Shown here in pieces: positions 36,100-47,037 of a stretch of DNA of 64,000 nt. The DNA lies in assembly GCF_000176155.1 (NCBI RefSeq), contig NZ_ACZO01000007.1:744001-808000 (forward strand), written 5' to 3'. The DNA is from Vibrio metschnikovii CIP 69.14. GTDB taxonomy: Bacteria; Pseudomonadota; Gammaproteobacteria; Enterobacterales; Vibrionaceae. Each line of letters begins with the position of its first letter. The stretch's first letter is position 1. Made by a program: the position numbers and the translations under genes. The notes below the pieces were generated by a model, which was given only the letters and a program-made list of their open reading frames with translations, was not told the DNA's origin and did no database searches.

Positions 36100-39000
36100 T
36101 TATCGCCATCCAGCGACAGGTAAGGAGTCTAACACTCTAAGGTTTTGGCCTAAGAGCTGATCGAGATCACCTTTGATATATGCATTTAATAGGTAAAAGT
36201 CAGTGGTCCAAAACCATTTTTCATCAGCTTTTGCTGTTTGATGACCAGCGTATACCTGCTGAAGAGCAGGAAGAAATTGCTCGACAAAAGGTGAGTTATA
36301 GAAAGTTCGACTGCGTTGGAAAATAGTAAATAACTCCATTAGGTCGAATGTATTATCGTTAGTCATATTTTGGTACTGGTCATAAAATCCATCTTTATCT
36401 GCATTACCAATGCCTTGTAACACCTCAGTTTCAGTTGCTGTTAGCAATGATCTCAAGAACATGCCTGCAACTGTTTCATCTTCAGCTTGTTCAGCTTGAT
36501 AAAAGATTTCAATTAATGCTGGATTGAGCGCTGCTATTGGGCTGTGGAACATTGGATCTATACTGGTCAAGATCCCTTGCCAAGCGGCTTCAATTTTTTC
36601 AACTTGGTTAAGGATAATGTCATTATCGATTCGATCTAAGACTAATTTCAGCTCGTAACCCTCACTATTAACCATTTTTTTCGCAAATCGTTGAGCAATG
36701 GTATTCGATTTGGTGGCAACGTAGGTTTTACCATCAATATCAAAGTCAATACCTTCATTACTCATACGTAAATGTGGCAATTGTTTAGTCCAACTATCGG
36801 CTTGAGCAGTGGCTCGAGAACGCAGCACCCAATCATTGGTGTGCATATTCCCTGCCGCGATAGATAGCATAGCTTCCGCTAAATTCTGACGGCGGAATAT
36901 TGAAATATTCAGGCTACGAGCTAGGCCTGGAGTCATAAAAGGTAAAGACTCAATCAGTTCTGTTTTATGTAAGTTGACCGTCACACTACTATTGGCAGGT
37001 AAGTTAAACGCCTGACCTTGGGCATCGATTAAGCGCACAGGCTCTAGTAGTTGCTCTTTAGCAACAAGGTTGAGCATGATTTCGTCAAATTGAGCTTTTA
37101 CACCAGGTAAATCAAGTAAGTTAGCAAAACTCACTTCATTTGTATTACGCAGACTATAGCGGCGAGCTAACATTTGGCTGGCAATTAATTTATCTGGCCA
37201 AATCCCTAAAACAGAGACGGCGTTTGACCATGGTGCATCTGGATCAAAACTATTGATTGAGTTAATGAAACGCCCATTTTCCGTTTCAGCAATCGGAGAA
37301 AAACCAGACGCATAGCTGCTAATGACTTGTTTACCAACAGAATCAAAACATGACGCATTAGTAATGTCGTAATTCACTGGGATTAGATGCGACGCTGCAT
37401 TGAGCATGACTCCGAAAGATTCAACGCGAGAAGTACCAGCAGTATTTCTGATAACACACTGATGTTCAGGCGTTCTTAGAACATCTAAGAAGAATTGAGC
37501 TGCCAATTGTGCGGCTTGTGAACGATCACAGAACCAAGCATCTTTATTATCTTCAATTGCACAATAACTGGCGATAAAATCAGTAGGTTTCGCTCCTGCT
37601 GGAGCAAAACGCTGCAAGCGATAATCAATACTTTCTAAATCTTCTAGCATTTCCCGAATTTGGTTCATCTCTCTAGCGCGATTCATGATGTAACGTGGAT
37701 AATCGCTATTAAATAAGCTGGTCACACCATTGACACCTGCATTACGAGTATCATAACCATCAAGATAACGTTGCCAAGAATATTGAACGATTTCAGTTAA
37801 GTTGGTGCCTTCATCAAAGCGGTTACAATCGCTGTTTAATGCGACATTTCCATCGGTACAGAACTGATAAGGGAAAGCGGTCACATCTTGTATGTTGTTT
37901 GCTTTGGTTAGCTCGTTAATATAATGCAGCGCTCCATATCGCACGTATTCAAACTTTTCGTGATGTTCTCCATATTGGCTCGCTTGATAATGTTGCTTAT
38001 CAAATTTAGATAAATCACAGGTGTAGAGTGTGTTACTGGCACTTAAAGTACAGTCAATCAGGCTTGATGCTTGCTCGGTGTTATCATTTAAAAACAGGGC
38101 TTGAGCAATTTCTGGAGCTTTAACATCCACCTTACGTCCATAGGCAAACTTAAACGCCGCTAGATCATACTTACCCCAAGTCGGCAATTGGTCCAACATA
38201 CTGGGCGCATAATCCATGATTGAACTGTAGGCTGGGATATTGTTTAAGCCTAATTCAAAAGCTTCTTCAGCAGTATAGAAATTATCACTGTCGTTAGAGC
38301 CCTTAAAGTTATGTCTTAAACCTAAGTTATGACCGATTTCGTGCACCAGTGTCGTTGCATAGGTGGTGACGGTAATGGCATCAGCGGCTTGCTGTTGAAG
38401 ATCTTTTGGTAACTCAGACCAACGTTTTAATTGACGAACTTGTTTACCATCTTCGTTTGCGATCGTATGGTAAAAGCCTTCATCTTCTAGTGGTAAGTTA
38501 TCCAGTAAAGTTTTAGAAGTAGCAGAAACCCAACTCGCCTCAACAGGGTAGATATTATTTTCCGACCAGGAAGCTAAGCGACTCTCTTCTGCTTGAATAA
38601 GCTCATCGAACGTTAAATCTTCATCCAGTATATTAAATGGCGATTCAGGGAGAGTTTGTTTCTGTTTATATTGAGTGGTATGTAAATCGCTATCATGTGG
38701 GTTAATGTAAACGCCATTAACATCGACGCGTTGACGTGAAGCATCAAGTTGTAGTGCGGTTTGTTGCGCTAAACGTGTTTCAAGCTCTTGTGAAATAGCG
38801 AGTTGACTATTTTGAGTTGCTTGCTCTATGGTTTTACGATCAGTTAAGCTTTTTTCTAGTTGGCCACGATTATAAAAACGTACCAAATTGTTCCAATACA
38901 TAGGCACACCAGCGCGCGCTACACCTGAGTATTGGTTAACATGAGCTTTGACGATTTCTCCTGTTAAAGGATGGCTGACCGATGGTCCGTAACCTAACAG

Positions 39001-40143
39001 GCCATTGGCTAAAGGTTCATCAATAAGGTTAATCACGTTATAGCGTAAGTCACCTGGATGGATATTCATCGGTTTGCTACGGTTGACTATGGTGATGTCA
39101 GGTTTGCCTGAATCTGGCTCAATGAGTTGCAAGGTTTTATTCATTAAGTCAATGGTTTCTAGGGTTGAATCTAAAAACAGTTTGTTTTTTGGATCAAAGA
39201 AACTATCACTTAAGTAATATTCGATCGGAGCATTAGGATTAAAACGGTTAAGATACGTGACTGTACGGTCATAACGGTTAGTAATTGGGTTTAGTACCTT
39301 CGATGATGTAGTAAAAAAGCCGATATCATTTTCATCTTTTACAGCATAAGGTATTGGCTGATAATCAGCAGCAGCCAATTGGCTTTCATGGACTAATGAG
39401 TAATGAAAACGAGACTTAAACGCGCCATCTTCAATAGCATCCCGTAAGCCAGCTCGGGTACTCCAGTTAATGAAAGAGCCGATTTTACTTTTGTCGATTT
39501 GGAAAGTACGCTCAATTTCAAAGTTAAGCACCCCGTCAGCTGGGTCAAATTGCCAAGAGATCAGCTCTGCATTGCCAACTTCAGAAATACCATCGCGGAT
39601 GCCATAAAAGTCTTCCCAATTTAACTCAGCAACTAATAAACCTTCTGGTTTAGGCGTGAAGTGGGTATTGGCTCGAAAAGGGAGATCTGCATCGGTATTT
39701 TTTTCTTCTTTATTGGTACAGTCACCATAACGATCTTCATTACAGCGGTAGGCAGCAAAATCTCCTGGAATGGTTAAAATATGGGAGAAGTTGGTGAGTG
39801 TATCCATACCAACCGAATTTTGAGGTTGATTAATGCAAAAACCATTTTGATCTTTTGGCAAATTGCTGTTTGGATAATTTCTATCAAAATTTCGTACTTC
39901 AAGGCCTCGCTCGCTAAAACATAGCTCAGCATAACGCGGCATACCTTGTAAAAAAGGAAACTGATTAATCGCAAAGCGCGGAGCGGCACCAGTGGTCGGA
40001 ACGTAAAACCAGCGACCTTCTGTTTTAAGATCTTTTACCGCGATTTCTTTGATATCACGGGGAAGCGTATCATAAGATTGTTTATCTGCGCCGCATCCCG
40101 CCAAAATGACGGTAATCGACGATGCTAACAAGAGTCTTCTCAT
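36100..40143 (-). CDS. Very large zinc metalloprotease lipoprotein (HExxHxxGxxH)
   Basis: 1347 residues. The N-terminus MRRLLLASSITVILAGCGAD is a lipoprotein signal with the lipobox LAGC (Cys17). Near residue 600 it has TLVHEIGHNLGLRHNFKG, a metzincin-type zinc site, and about 40 residues later SSIMDYAPS, a plausible Met-turn. Long N- and C-terminal regions without recognised domains flank it. It belongs with the large 'zinc-dependent metalloprotease' (DUF5117/DUF4953-like) proteins; the assignment beyond the motif is tentative. It probably acts at the outer membrane or periplasm. An outer-membrane barrel gene lies 165 nt upstream on the same strand and may be co-expressed. Confidence 0.85.
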   Translation of the reverse strand: MRRLLLASSITVILAGCGADKQSYDTLPRDIKEIAVKDLKTEGRWFYVPTTGAAPRFAINQFPFLQGMPRYAELCFSERGLEVRNFDRNYPNSNLPKDQNGFCINQPQNSVGMDTLTNFSHILTIPGDFAAYRCNEDRYGDCTNKEEKNTDADLPFRANTHFTPKPEGLLVAELNWEDFYGIRDGISEVGNAELISWQFDPADGVLNFEIERTFQIDKSKIGSFINWSTRAGLRDAIEDGAFKSRFHYSLVHESQLAAADYQPIPYAVKDENDIGFFTTSSKVLNPITNRYDRTVTYLNRFNPNAPIEYYLSDSFFDPKNKLFLDSTLETIDLMNKTLQLIEPDSGKPDITIVNRSKPMNIHPGDLRYNVINLIDEPLANGLLGYGPSVSHPLTGEIVKAHVNQYSGVARAGVPMYWNNLVRFYNRGQLEKSLTDRKTIEQATQNSQLAISQELETRLAQQTALQLDASRQRVDVNGVYINPHDSDLHTTQYKQKQTLPESPFNILDEDLTFDELIQAEESRLASWSENNIYPVEASWVSATSKTLLDNLPLEDEGFYHTIANEDGKQVRQLKRWSELPKDLQQQAADAITVTTYATTLVHEIGHNLGLRHNFKGSNDSDNFYTAEEAFELGLNNIPAYSSIMDYAPSMLDQLPTWGKYDLAAFKFAYGRKVDVKAPEIAQALFLNDNTEQASSLIDCTLSASNTLYTCDLSKFDKQHYQASQYGEHHEKFEYVRYGALHYINELTKANNIQDVTAFPYQFCTDGNVALNSDCNRFDEGTNLTEIVQYSWQRYLDGYDTRNAGVNGVTSLFNSDYPRYIMNRAREMNQIREMLEDLESIDYRLQRFAPAGAKPTDFIASYCAIEDNKDAWFCDRSQAAQLAAQFFLDVLRTPEHQCVIRNTAGTSRVESFGVMLNAASHLIPVNYDITNASCFDSVGKQVISSYASGFSPIAETENGRFINSINSFDPDAPWSNAVSVLGIWPDKLIASQMLARRYSLRNTNEVSFANLLDLPGVKAQFDEIMLNLVAKEQLLEPVRLIDAQGQAFNLPANSSVTVNLHKTELIESLPFMTPGLARSLNISIFRRQNLAEAMLSIAAGNMHTNDWVLRSRATAQADSWTKQLPHLRMSNEGIDFDIDGKTYVATKSNTIAQRFAKKMVNSEGYELKLVLDRIDNDIILNQVEKIEAAWQGILTSIDPMFHSPIAALNPALIEIFYQAEQAEDETVAGMFLRSLLTATETEVLQGIGNADKDGFYDQYQNMTNDNTFDLMELFTIFQRSRTFYNSPFVEQFLPALQQVYAGHQTAKADEKWFWTTDFYLLNAYIKGDLDQLLGQNLRVLDSLPVAGWR

Positions 40144-40308
40144 CGTATTGCTACCTATGTTTGTTGTGTTTATTTACTCGCACACATCAACCGATTCATC
40201 AAGCACAGACAATGAGTCATTATTGAACGGATAATAATGACCCATGATGGGTTATGCCGATGAAAGCAATGAATGTGTGATGGTTTGTTATAAATCGAGT
40301 GGTGTTTG

Positions 40309-41163
40309 TTAATAGTTCAAACTGATACTGGCGGAGTAAATCACTCTATCTGCATCAAAAAGATCGATGTTCCCCAAGGTACCCTGTGCGGCATCGTAAT
40401 AAACACCGGAGTTTGAGGCTCCGACATTAAAGGCCACATGTTGGTTTACGCGGTAACTGAGATTGACATCGCCTGCATAATCGAATGAATTACGTCGCGT
40501 ACCAGCGTAGCTAATGGTATTGCCTCCCAGCACTGAACTGCTGAGAGTAAAATCGCGCCACTGGTAACTGCCAAGAAAGTGAAAACCGTAAATCCATTCG
40601 GTTAGCGAACGCTCGCCCATGGTTTCATAGCGGTGGAAATTTTTGCGTAAGCGAGGCGTAAATTGCCAATCTATATTGACCGCTTGCCACTGGATAGGGG
40701 TTGATAACCTTAGGGCGGTCGTCAGTTTGTCTTTGCGTGAAAACTCTGATGTTGGCAGTGTGAATTGAGCTTGCCAGCCAATGCGTCCCGTTTCGCCAAA
40801 AGTAAATTGAGAATGTCGGTGTAAAGCGATAGCCGTGTCGGTAAAAAAATCACCGCGCTCTTGCTGTAATGGGCGATAGGCTCCGGTTGAAAGCGAAATT
40901 GAATAATGAGGAGCAAAGGTATGGCTGAGTGTACTGTTCCACCATAGCTTACGTTCTGAACGGTAGTCATTTTTGTTGTAAACATTTGAATCATAGCCAA
41001 AAGTTAAACTGGCTGCATAGCTGGGTACAAAATCAGCGCTTTGCTCAGATTCCGATTCTAATTCTTGTGGGTAAGCGAAAGGTTGTGTGTTAGCGACGGC
41101 TTGATGACTGATCATCAGCAATGACGATAACATCACTATCCGTGATAAAGAGTAGATTTGCAT
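40309..41163 (-). CDS. Outer-membrane beta-barrel protein
   Basis: 284 residues with a signal peptide (IVMLSSLLMISHQAVAN) and alternating amphipathic strands throughout, e.g. SYAASLTFGYDSNVYNK, YSISLSTGAYRPL and VAFNVGASNSGVYYDA. It ends in an aromatic residue (SASISLNY), the usual BAM recognition end. FGYDSNVYN resembles other surface-lipid or export barrels, but no family can be named firmly. It is divergent from the XRE regulator and upstream of the metalloprotease lipoprotein. Confidence 0.75.
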   Translation of the reverse strand: MQIYSLSRIVMLSSLLMISHQAVANTQPFAYPQELESESEQSADFVPSYAASLTFGYDSNVYNKNDYRSERKLWWNSTLSHTFAPHYSISLSTGAYRPLQQERGDFFTDTAIALHRHSQFTFGETGRIGWQAQFTLPTSEFSRKDKLTTALRLSTPIQWQAVNIDWQFTPRLRKNFHRYETMGERSLTEWIYGFHFLGSYQWRDFTLSSSVLGGNTISYAGTRRNSFDYAGDVNLSYRVNQHVAFNVGASNSGVYYDAAQGTLGNIDLFDADRVIYSASISLNY

Positions 41164-41502
41164 GTATTAACTTCCATGTTGCAATGTGTGTTGTGTGACA
41201 GTTCATCATGTGTATTTCACCAGTTGTTACTCATCAATGTGAGCTAAACCATTCCTTAGTGATACCGATTCATGTGACTGTTATATTTGTTTAACATGCT
41301 TGTAACTCAACTGACTTAATTCAAGCAATCTATTTTTGGGAGTGATTTGTGGGGTGTTATTTATTGATACCGTAAAGTTTCATCTATTGAGCTATTGAAC
41401 CGCAGAATATAAATAAGCTATTGTGCTTAACTGCCTACAGGTCGGATCAGCCGATAAGAATAAGCAGGTGCCAATGTCGCACCACATAAGCAAGGATGTT
41501 GT
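41164..41502. other. Divergent promoter region, barrel protein / XRE regulator
   Basis: 339 bp, AT-rich, no gene. It must hold the divergent promoters; I see no convincing operator or box pair. Confidence 0.4.
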
Positions 41503-42273
41503 ATGAGTTTCTGCGCCAATTTATTACTGCAAGCATTACGCCAAAAATTAAAAGAGAAAAATGTCACTTATAGCGAGTTGTCGGAGAGAATTAATGTTCC
41601 GGTATCAACACTGAAACGCCATTTTCATAGCCAATCAATCAGTCTCGATAAACTGCTTGAATACGCTTCAATACTGGATACTAACCTTGAAGAGTTGGTT
41701 CGTTTAGCGGGTGAAATTCATACTGATACTTTGGATTTAAGTGGCGAAAAGCGAGATGAGCTTTTCTTTGAATATCCGTTTCTTTATGACTTCTTTAACG
41801 AGATTCGAGTAAAGGGCAAACCCGTTGAACAGGTCAAACAAGAAAACCAGCTTTCCGATCAAAGTGTCTATGTCTATTTGCGGGCATTAGAGGTGATGGG
41901 GCTGATAGAGATTAAGCCGCACAACTCGGGAATCAATTATCTGACGCCTCCTTATTACTCATTTCATGAAGGTTCAAAACTGGATCAACTGTTTACGAGC
42001 AAGTTAAAGCAGGATGTCTTCACTAACTGTCATATTCCTCAGCTTGGCTTATGTCGAGTAACGTTGACGAATGAGCAAACGAAACAGTTAGCGGATCTGT
42101 TGTATGAGAAAATACAACAGTTTCATTTTCAAAATAACAAACTGAAAAACAGAGAAGCGCTGCGGAAAAACCTTTTATTTGCGGTCACTGAAGGAAACGG
42201 TTTTTGGTTATCGGAAGGGATAAAAGAGATAGAGCCTGCATTTTTGAAAACATTATCTACGCGAATAGGTTAA
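41503..42273 (+). CDS. XRE-family transcriptional regulator
   Basis: 256 residues. An N-terminal helix-turn-helix (LRQKLKEKNVTYSELSERIN, VPVSTLKRHFHSQSISLDKL) is followed by a middle region with a second helical segment (EQVKQENQLSDQSVYVYLRA) that looks like a winged-helix module, and a C-terminal domain of unknown type. It is divergent from the barrel/metalloprotease genes, which it may control. Vibrios have several regulators of this architecture; the ligand is unknown. Confidence 0.82.
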   Translation: MSFCANLLLQALRQKLKEKNVTYSELSERINVPVSTLKRHFHSQSISLDKLLEYASILDTNLEELVRLAGEIHTDTLDLSGEKRDELFFEYPFLYDFFNEIRVKGKPVEQVKQENQLSDQSVYVYLRALEVMGLIEIKPHNSGINYLTPPYYSFHEGSKLDQLFTSKLKQDVFTNCHIPQLGLCRVTLTNEQTKQLADLLYEKIQQFHFQNNKLKNREALRKNLLFAVTEGNGFWLSEGIKEIEPAFLKTLSTRIG

Positions 42274-42465
42274 TGGGGATCAAGATGAAGTATTTACTCT
42301 AAGCTAAGGTAGCTAATAAAATAATGTTTTATTGATAAGTAATTGTTTATTAATAATAAATTGGCTATGGCATACAGGTGTGCGCTCGAAAGTGTTTGCG
42401 GATTAGTGTGAAGTGCCTCAAAATTAACGAATTAGCAGTGTTTCTTTGTTAGGAATGAGGTTCTG

Positions 42466-43074
42466 ATGAAAGTGAGCGATCTTTTAAAGCATCGTGCTGA
42501 AAATTTAGTCAAGACTACGGAATTTAAGCAATGGATGTCGCCAGTGGTACGTGAGTACTGGGATGGTTTTTTAGATAGAGCGAACAGTCGTCAGCTTTTT
42601 TCGTGGGTGAAAGAGTTTCATCAGCCGGCGAATGAAGATACTCAGTTACCCGCTGAAATCGTTTTAAAACCAGAAGCACAGGCGCTTTATCATGAATTGA
42701 CGGATAAGTTAGGTGAAGTTATCCATACTGGGCAGTGGTTAGCCGTCGATCAACAGCGCATTAATCAATTTGCTGACGTTACGGAGGATCAGCAGTGGAT
42801 TCATACCGATCCAGAGCGAGCTGCCGTAGAGTCTCCATTTAAAACGACTATTGCTCATGGCTTTTTAACCTTATCCCTATTACCAAAACTGACCGATAGC
42901 GTTGATGTCAATCAACCGCTTTTTCCGACGGCGAAAATGGTCGTCAATATTGGTTTGAATTCAGTGCGATTCCCTTATCCAGTCAAAGCAGGGAATCGTC
43001 TTCGTGCTGTCAGTACTTTACTCAAAGTGACGCCAGTGAAAAAAGGTTTAGAGATTGAACGCGAAATAAAGTAG
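42466..43074 (+). CDS. MaoC-family hot-dog dehydratase
   Basis: 202 residues; a C-terminal hot-dog domain with the hydratase signature QWIHTDPERAAVESPFKTTI followed by AHGFLTLSLLPKL (catalytic Asp and His). The N-terminal 70 residues are an extension with FLDRANSRQLFSWVKEF. Such proteins hydrate or dehydrate acyl-CoA or acyl-ACP; the substrate is unclear. Starts after AGGAATGAGG. Ends in the terminator shared with rnb. Confidence 0.88.
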   Translation: MKVSDLLKHRAENLVKTTEFKQWMSPVVREYWDGFLDRANSRQLFSWVKEFHQPANEDTQLPAEIVLKPEAQALYHELTDKLGEVIHTGQWLAVDQQRINQFADVTEDQQWIHTDPERAAVESPFKTTIAHGFLTLSLLPKLTDSVDVNQPLFPTAKMVVNIGLNSVRFPYPVKAGNRLRAVSTLLKVTPVKKGLEIEREIK

Positions 43075-43160
43075 AAATAGAAGGCGTCCGTCGCCCCGCA
43101 TGCGTGGTGGTTTCGGTCATTCAACTGCACTTTTAATTCTACCTATATGACAGTGATAAA

Positions 43161-43184
43161 AAGGGGAAGCCGATGCTTCCCCTT
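43161..43184. terminator. Bidirectional terminator between maoC-like gene and rnb
   Basis: Perfect 10-bp stem AAGGGGAAGC/GCTTCCCCTT with a 4-nt loop, T-rich on the plus strand (AGTTTTTAT) and on the minus strand (TTTATCAC). Confidence 0.9.
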
Positions 43185-43206
43185 AGTTTTTATACCGATT
43201 TAGTTT

Positions 43207-45210
43207 TTAGACTGACTCGACGTCGGTGTTATCGGCCAACGTTGCTAGCTCAGCAAAGGTTTGGGTTGGTTTCGCAACAATACTGCGATTGTCTTGATTA
43301 ACCTCGGTTAAGACGACTTCTAATGTATCACCTAGTCGATAGGTTGGCTGATTATCAATTGCTAAGACTCCTTGCTCACTATGACAGACGATTCGCTCTT
43401 TATTGTCGACAATGAGTGTGGCCGGAATGAAAGCACTTGCGCCATTTTCGAGTAAGCGAACTCGCATACCCGCTCGGTTAATATCAAAAATTTCAGCAGT
43501 AAAGCGGGTCTGTTTGCTCGGCTCTTCGGCAAGAGTGCGTGTATAGAGCCAGTCGGCAACATTTCTCTCGGCTATTTTATGATGTTTACGATGCATAGCT
43601 AGTTCTTCACCCAATTTCTCATCAGGCCATTGCTCGGGAGCTGTACCGAGAATATGAGCTTTTAACAGACGATGGTTCACCATATCACCATATTTACGGA
43701 TCGGTGATGTCCATGTCGCATAGATATCCAGCCCCATTGCGAAATGAGGTAAAGGTTGATTGCCAATCTCGCTGTAGGTTTGCCATTTACGCAGGCGATT
43801 ATCCAGATAAGCGGTCGGTTGGTTGGCTAACCAGCGTCGTAAGGCAGAAAATCCTTCTAGACTGGTCAGTGAAGCTTCATCAAACTCAGCACCGTGTTCT
43901 TTGATAAGCGCAATAACATCGGTAATTTTATCGTTTTTAAACCCGGCATGAGTGTTAAATACGCCAGTTGAAAAAGACGATTGCAGTATTTTACCTGCAC
44001 AAATATTGGCGGTGATCATTGCTTCTTCAACGAGGCGATTCGCGCTACGACGCTTATCGGCGTGAATAGCGATAACATCGTTATCTTCGCTGAGTTCAAA
44101 GCGATAATCTGGCCTTTCTGGGAAAACTACGGCATGAGTTTCACGCCATTGGGCGCGAGCTTGAGAAAAGGCATACAAATCCTGAACCACTTGCGCAATT
44201 TCAGAGCTTGGTTGCCATTGAGATTCACCGGTTTCTAACCAGTCTGATACCTCATCATAGATAAGACGTGCTTGTGATCGGATATAAGCTGCAAAAAAAC
44301 GAATACTCTCACTATTAATTACGCCATCTTTATCGACTGTTAAGGTACAGCACAGAGCTGGACGAGTTTCATTCTCGATCAGTGAACAAAGATTATCCGC
44401 TAATTCACGCGGTAACATAGGAATATTGCGCCCAGGAAGATAGATAGTAAATCCACGCTCGCGTGCGACGTTATCCATACTGTCATTAGCGGTTATATAC
44501 GCAGTGGGATCGGCAATCGCTATCGTGACATCAAATCCGCCATCTTGGCGCTGAATCGCGTATAACGCATCGTCCATATCTTTGGTCGATTTGCCATCGA
44601 TAGTTACAAACGGTACATGGGTTAAATCGATACGCTGCAAAGCAGAATCATCGTTCAGTGACCAATGCTCCACACCGGGAGGTTCACAGTTGGGTAAATC
44701 ATTTTCTGCTAAGGTGACCCACCATGGGGCAATTTTATCCTCAGCATCGGTAATTTTTTGAGTGATTTCAACCAAAAAACCAGTATCGCCTTTGAGTGGA
44801 TGACCGATTAATGTAGCTACTACCCAATCACCTTCCTGCATTTCTTGTGGATTAATGCCTTTTCGGGTTTTGGCTCGCAGCGGGAGTTTCTTCAGTTGAG
44901 GATGATCAGGGGCAACGTTTATTTTACCTTTATGAATTTTTATACGGCCAATAAAACGCGTTAATGACGGCTCTAACAATTCTTGTGGTTCAGCAACTTC
45001 ACGCTCATTTTCGGTGCGAATGATTGCCATGACTTTATCACCGTGTAGGCATTTTTTCATATAGGGTGGTGGGATAAAGACACTGTTTTTGCTATCTATT
45101 TCAAGAAAGCCAAAGCCTTTTTCGGTCGATTTAATCTGACCTTCTTTTTTGGGTAGGTTTTCTTGAATTTGTTGTTTGAGTTGAGCAAGAAGTGGATTGT
45201 CTTGAAACAT
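43207..45210 (-). CDS. rnb: Exoribonuclease II
   Basis: 667 residues, the 3'-to-5' processive RNase. Two N-terminal cold-shock domains ([36 protein letters not shown]) are followed by the RNB catalytic domain with [20 protein letters not shown] (metal-binding Asp residues) and a C-terminal S1 domain ([20 protein letters not shown]). Length and motifs are standard. Monocistronic. Confidence 0.96.
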   Translation of the reverse strand: MFQDNPLLAQLKQQIQENLPKKEGQIKSTEKGFGFLEIDSKNSVFIPPPYMKKCLHGDKVMAIIRTENEREVAEPQELLEPSLTRFIGRIKIHKGKINVAPDHPQLKKLPLRAKTRKGINPQEMQEGDWVVATLIGHPLKGDTGFLVEITQKITDAEDKIAPWWVTLAENDLPNCEPPGVEHWSLNDDSALQRIDLTHVPFVTIDGKSTKDMDDALYAIQRQDGGFDVTIAIADPTAYITANDSMDNVARERGFTIYLPGRNIPMLPRELADNLCSLIENETRPALCCTLTVDKDGVINSESIRFFAAYIRSQARLIYDEVSDWLETGESQWQPSSEIAQVVQDLYAFSQARAQWRETHAVVFPERPDYRFELSEDNDVIAIHADKRRSANRLVEEAMITANICAGKILQSSFSTGVFNTHAGFKNDKITDVIALIKEHGAEFDEASLTSLEGFSALRRWLANQPTAYLDNRLRKWQTYSEIGNQPLPHFAMGLDIYATWTSPIRKYGDMVNHRLLKAHILGTAPEQWPDEKLGEELAMHRKHHKIAERNVADWLYTRTLAEEPSKQTRFTAEIFDINRAGMRVRLLENGASAFIPATLIVDNKERIVCHSEQGVLAIDNQPTYRLGDTLEVVLTEVNQDNRSIVAKPTQTFAELATLADNTDVESV

Positions 45211-45463
45211 GTTTAATTGTAACCCTTTAATTCTTAAAGTGCGATTGGGTTCCCTATCACTGCCTAAAAGCGATTCTGAGAATGTTAAATAGGTGGTTTA
45301 TTCGTGGGGAAGTCTTGTCAATCTGCCATGGTCTACATGGTACTTGGCAATAAGATAAAAGTATAGCGTGCTCTTTTGCTTGAGTTGGGTAGCTTACAGT
45401 CTAGAAAAGTGACGAATTAAGAGTTGGACGATATTCAACCATAGGATGGAGTAGTGCGGATAA

Positions 45464-45485
45464 TGCCCTCTCCGAGGAGAGGGCA
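45464..45485 (-). terminator. Terminator of the ompA-like gene
   Basis: Perfect 10-bp stem TGCCCTCTCC/GGAGAGGGCA with a 2-nt spacing (loop includes the innermost pairs), a few nt after the stop; the T-tail is weak. Confidence 0.6.
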
Positions 45486-45491
45486 TAAGGT

Positions 45492-46454
45492 CTATTTAAG
45501 AATGATTTGTACTGAACGTTCGATATCAGCACTGCCTTGAGTTAAAGGACGAGAATCTGCGACCGCTGATACGTTAATTCTTTTTGCATCAATGCCTTGA
45601 GATTGAAGGTATTGAGAAGCCGCTTGAGCACGTTGCGCTGAAATCTTGTTATTGATCGCATCAGAACCAGTGCTATCTGTACGACCGACTAGATGGGCAA
45701 CCAACGCTGGATTAGTTCGCATCACATCGACGACTTCATTGAGATAGAAGTAAGAGAGATCTTCAAGCGTAGATTTACCTAAAGCAAAAGGCAGTAGGAA
45801 ATCAGTACGAGCCGCTTTAGCAACTTCAACCTGAACCGGAACTTCAATGACACGTTCTTGAATCACTTCAATTTGCTCAGTTACGACTCTTGGTGTTGCT
45901 GGTTGACCAAATTTATACGCCATCCCCCAGTAAATCTGGTGTAGGTGTGGATTCCGGCCTTCTTTAACCTGTACGCGATCATAGTAGTCGTAACCCACTT
46001 TTGTTGAAATCGCGTTAGTCAATTGATACTCAAGGCCAATGCCAGCTGAACCAGTAAACGTGTCTGTTTTTATATTCGATGAGCTGATATCAGAATAGAT
46101 ATAGGATGCGCCTAATTTACCAAATACAGAGAGGTTATCCATAAGCTCATATTGACCTTTGACCCCCAAAGATCCGATATGTAGCTTATCAACACCTAAA
46201 CGATGAACATAATCATAACCGGTGTAAACCCCCCAGTATTGGTTGACATCGTATCCTAATTCAAGTTTGGGGCTAACGGCTTTATCTCTGTGACCAGTGA
46301 TGGATTTTCCATCGGCAGTTGTCACGCCAGACGCAGCACCGATCCACCAGCCTGATTGATCGATCGCAGAATCAGAATGTGTTTCGGCATTAACGCTCAC
46401 GGCTGTCATTGTGAGTGCAGCGATGATGGAAAGAGAGACCAGATTTTTTTTCAT
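45492..46454 (-). CDS. OmpA-family outer-membrane protein
   Basis: 320 residues. Signal peptide MKKNLVSLSIIAALTMTAVS then VNAETHS; an eight-stranded N-terminal barrel (WWIGAASGVTTADG ... MAYKFG); a short linker rich in V/P (EVIQERVIEVPVQVEVAKA); and an OmpA-like peptidoglycan-binding domain with GRTDSTGSDAINNKISAQRA. It anchors the outer membrane to the cell wall. Monocistronic, with a 500-bp upstream gap. Confidence 0.93.
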   Translation of the reverse strand: MKKNLVSLSIIAALTMTAVSVNAETHSDSAIDQSGWWIGAASGVTTADGKSITGHRDKAVSPKLELGYDVNQYWGVYTGYDYVHRLGVDKLHIGSLGVKGQYELMDNLSVFGKLGASYIYSDISSSNIKTDTFTGSAGIGLEYQLTNAISTKVGYDYYDRVQVKEGRNPHLHQIYWGMAYKFGQPATPRVVTEQIEVIQERVIEVPVQVEVAKAARTDFLLPFALGKSTLEDLSYFYLNEVVDVMRTNPALVAHLVGRTDSTGSDAINNKISAQRAQAASQYLQSQGIDAKRINVSAVADSRPLTQGSADIERSVQIILK

Positions 46455-47037
46455 TACTTATCCTTAAAAATAATAACGACTTATTCTTATTTCTTTATTT
46501 ATCAGCGAACATGTTAAAAAACGCTGTTCAATAATAGGTTGCCACTGCTTTATGCGGAATTAGACCAACCATTTCGCTAAGTCCTGCCCATTATTCGGTA
46601 AGTATGAATGATTAGATATCAGTTAAAGAAACAGCGGGTGTAGGAAAAATCCGTTTTGTTTTTTAGCTTATATATTGATGATTATCTTGTTGGTTTAAAG
46701 AATCAGTGCAGATGGCAAGCTAGATTGATGAGATAAAGCCCCCTTATCATTTTGACAAGAAGTAGGAGGTGGTGAGTAAAGTTTCTTCAAAGGGTGCGCT
46801 AAGTTCATACAGATTGTGTTTTTTGTCGTCTTTAAGAAAAAATATGTGATGAAATTCAATTTTTTCTGGCTTTTTTTATGCTTTTAGTGAATAATCCGCC
46901 TCCCTTAGATGTCCCTAGTGGCTTGATGCTTTTTGAGACTCATCCGCATCTGAACGGAATCAGCTCTTCTTTTAGGATTGGTTGGAAATGGTATAGCACG
47001 TGGGACCTTAGTTATTTATTCTTTTAGTGGGATCCAC
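46455..47037. other. Long gap upstream of deaD
   Basis: 583 bp, no gene seen. It holds the divergent ompA-like and deaD promoters. deaD genes commonly carry a long structured 5' leader that is regulated by cold shock and Csr; I cannot assign the start point. An open frame from TTG 46978 to the deaD ATG is not a better start. Confidence 0.5.

Noticed and set aside
46978..47037. TTG start for deaD 20 codons upstream
   Set aside because: The family N-terminus begins at ATG 47038; the upstream residues are not helicase-like.
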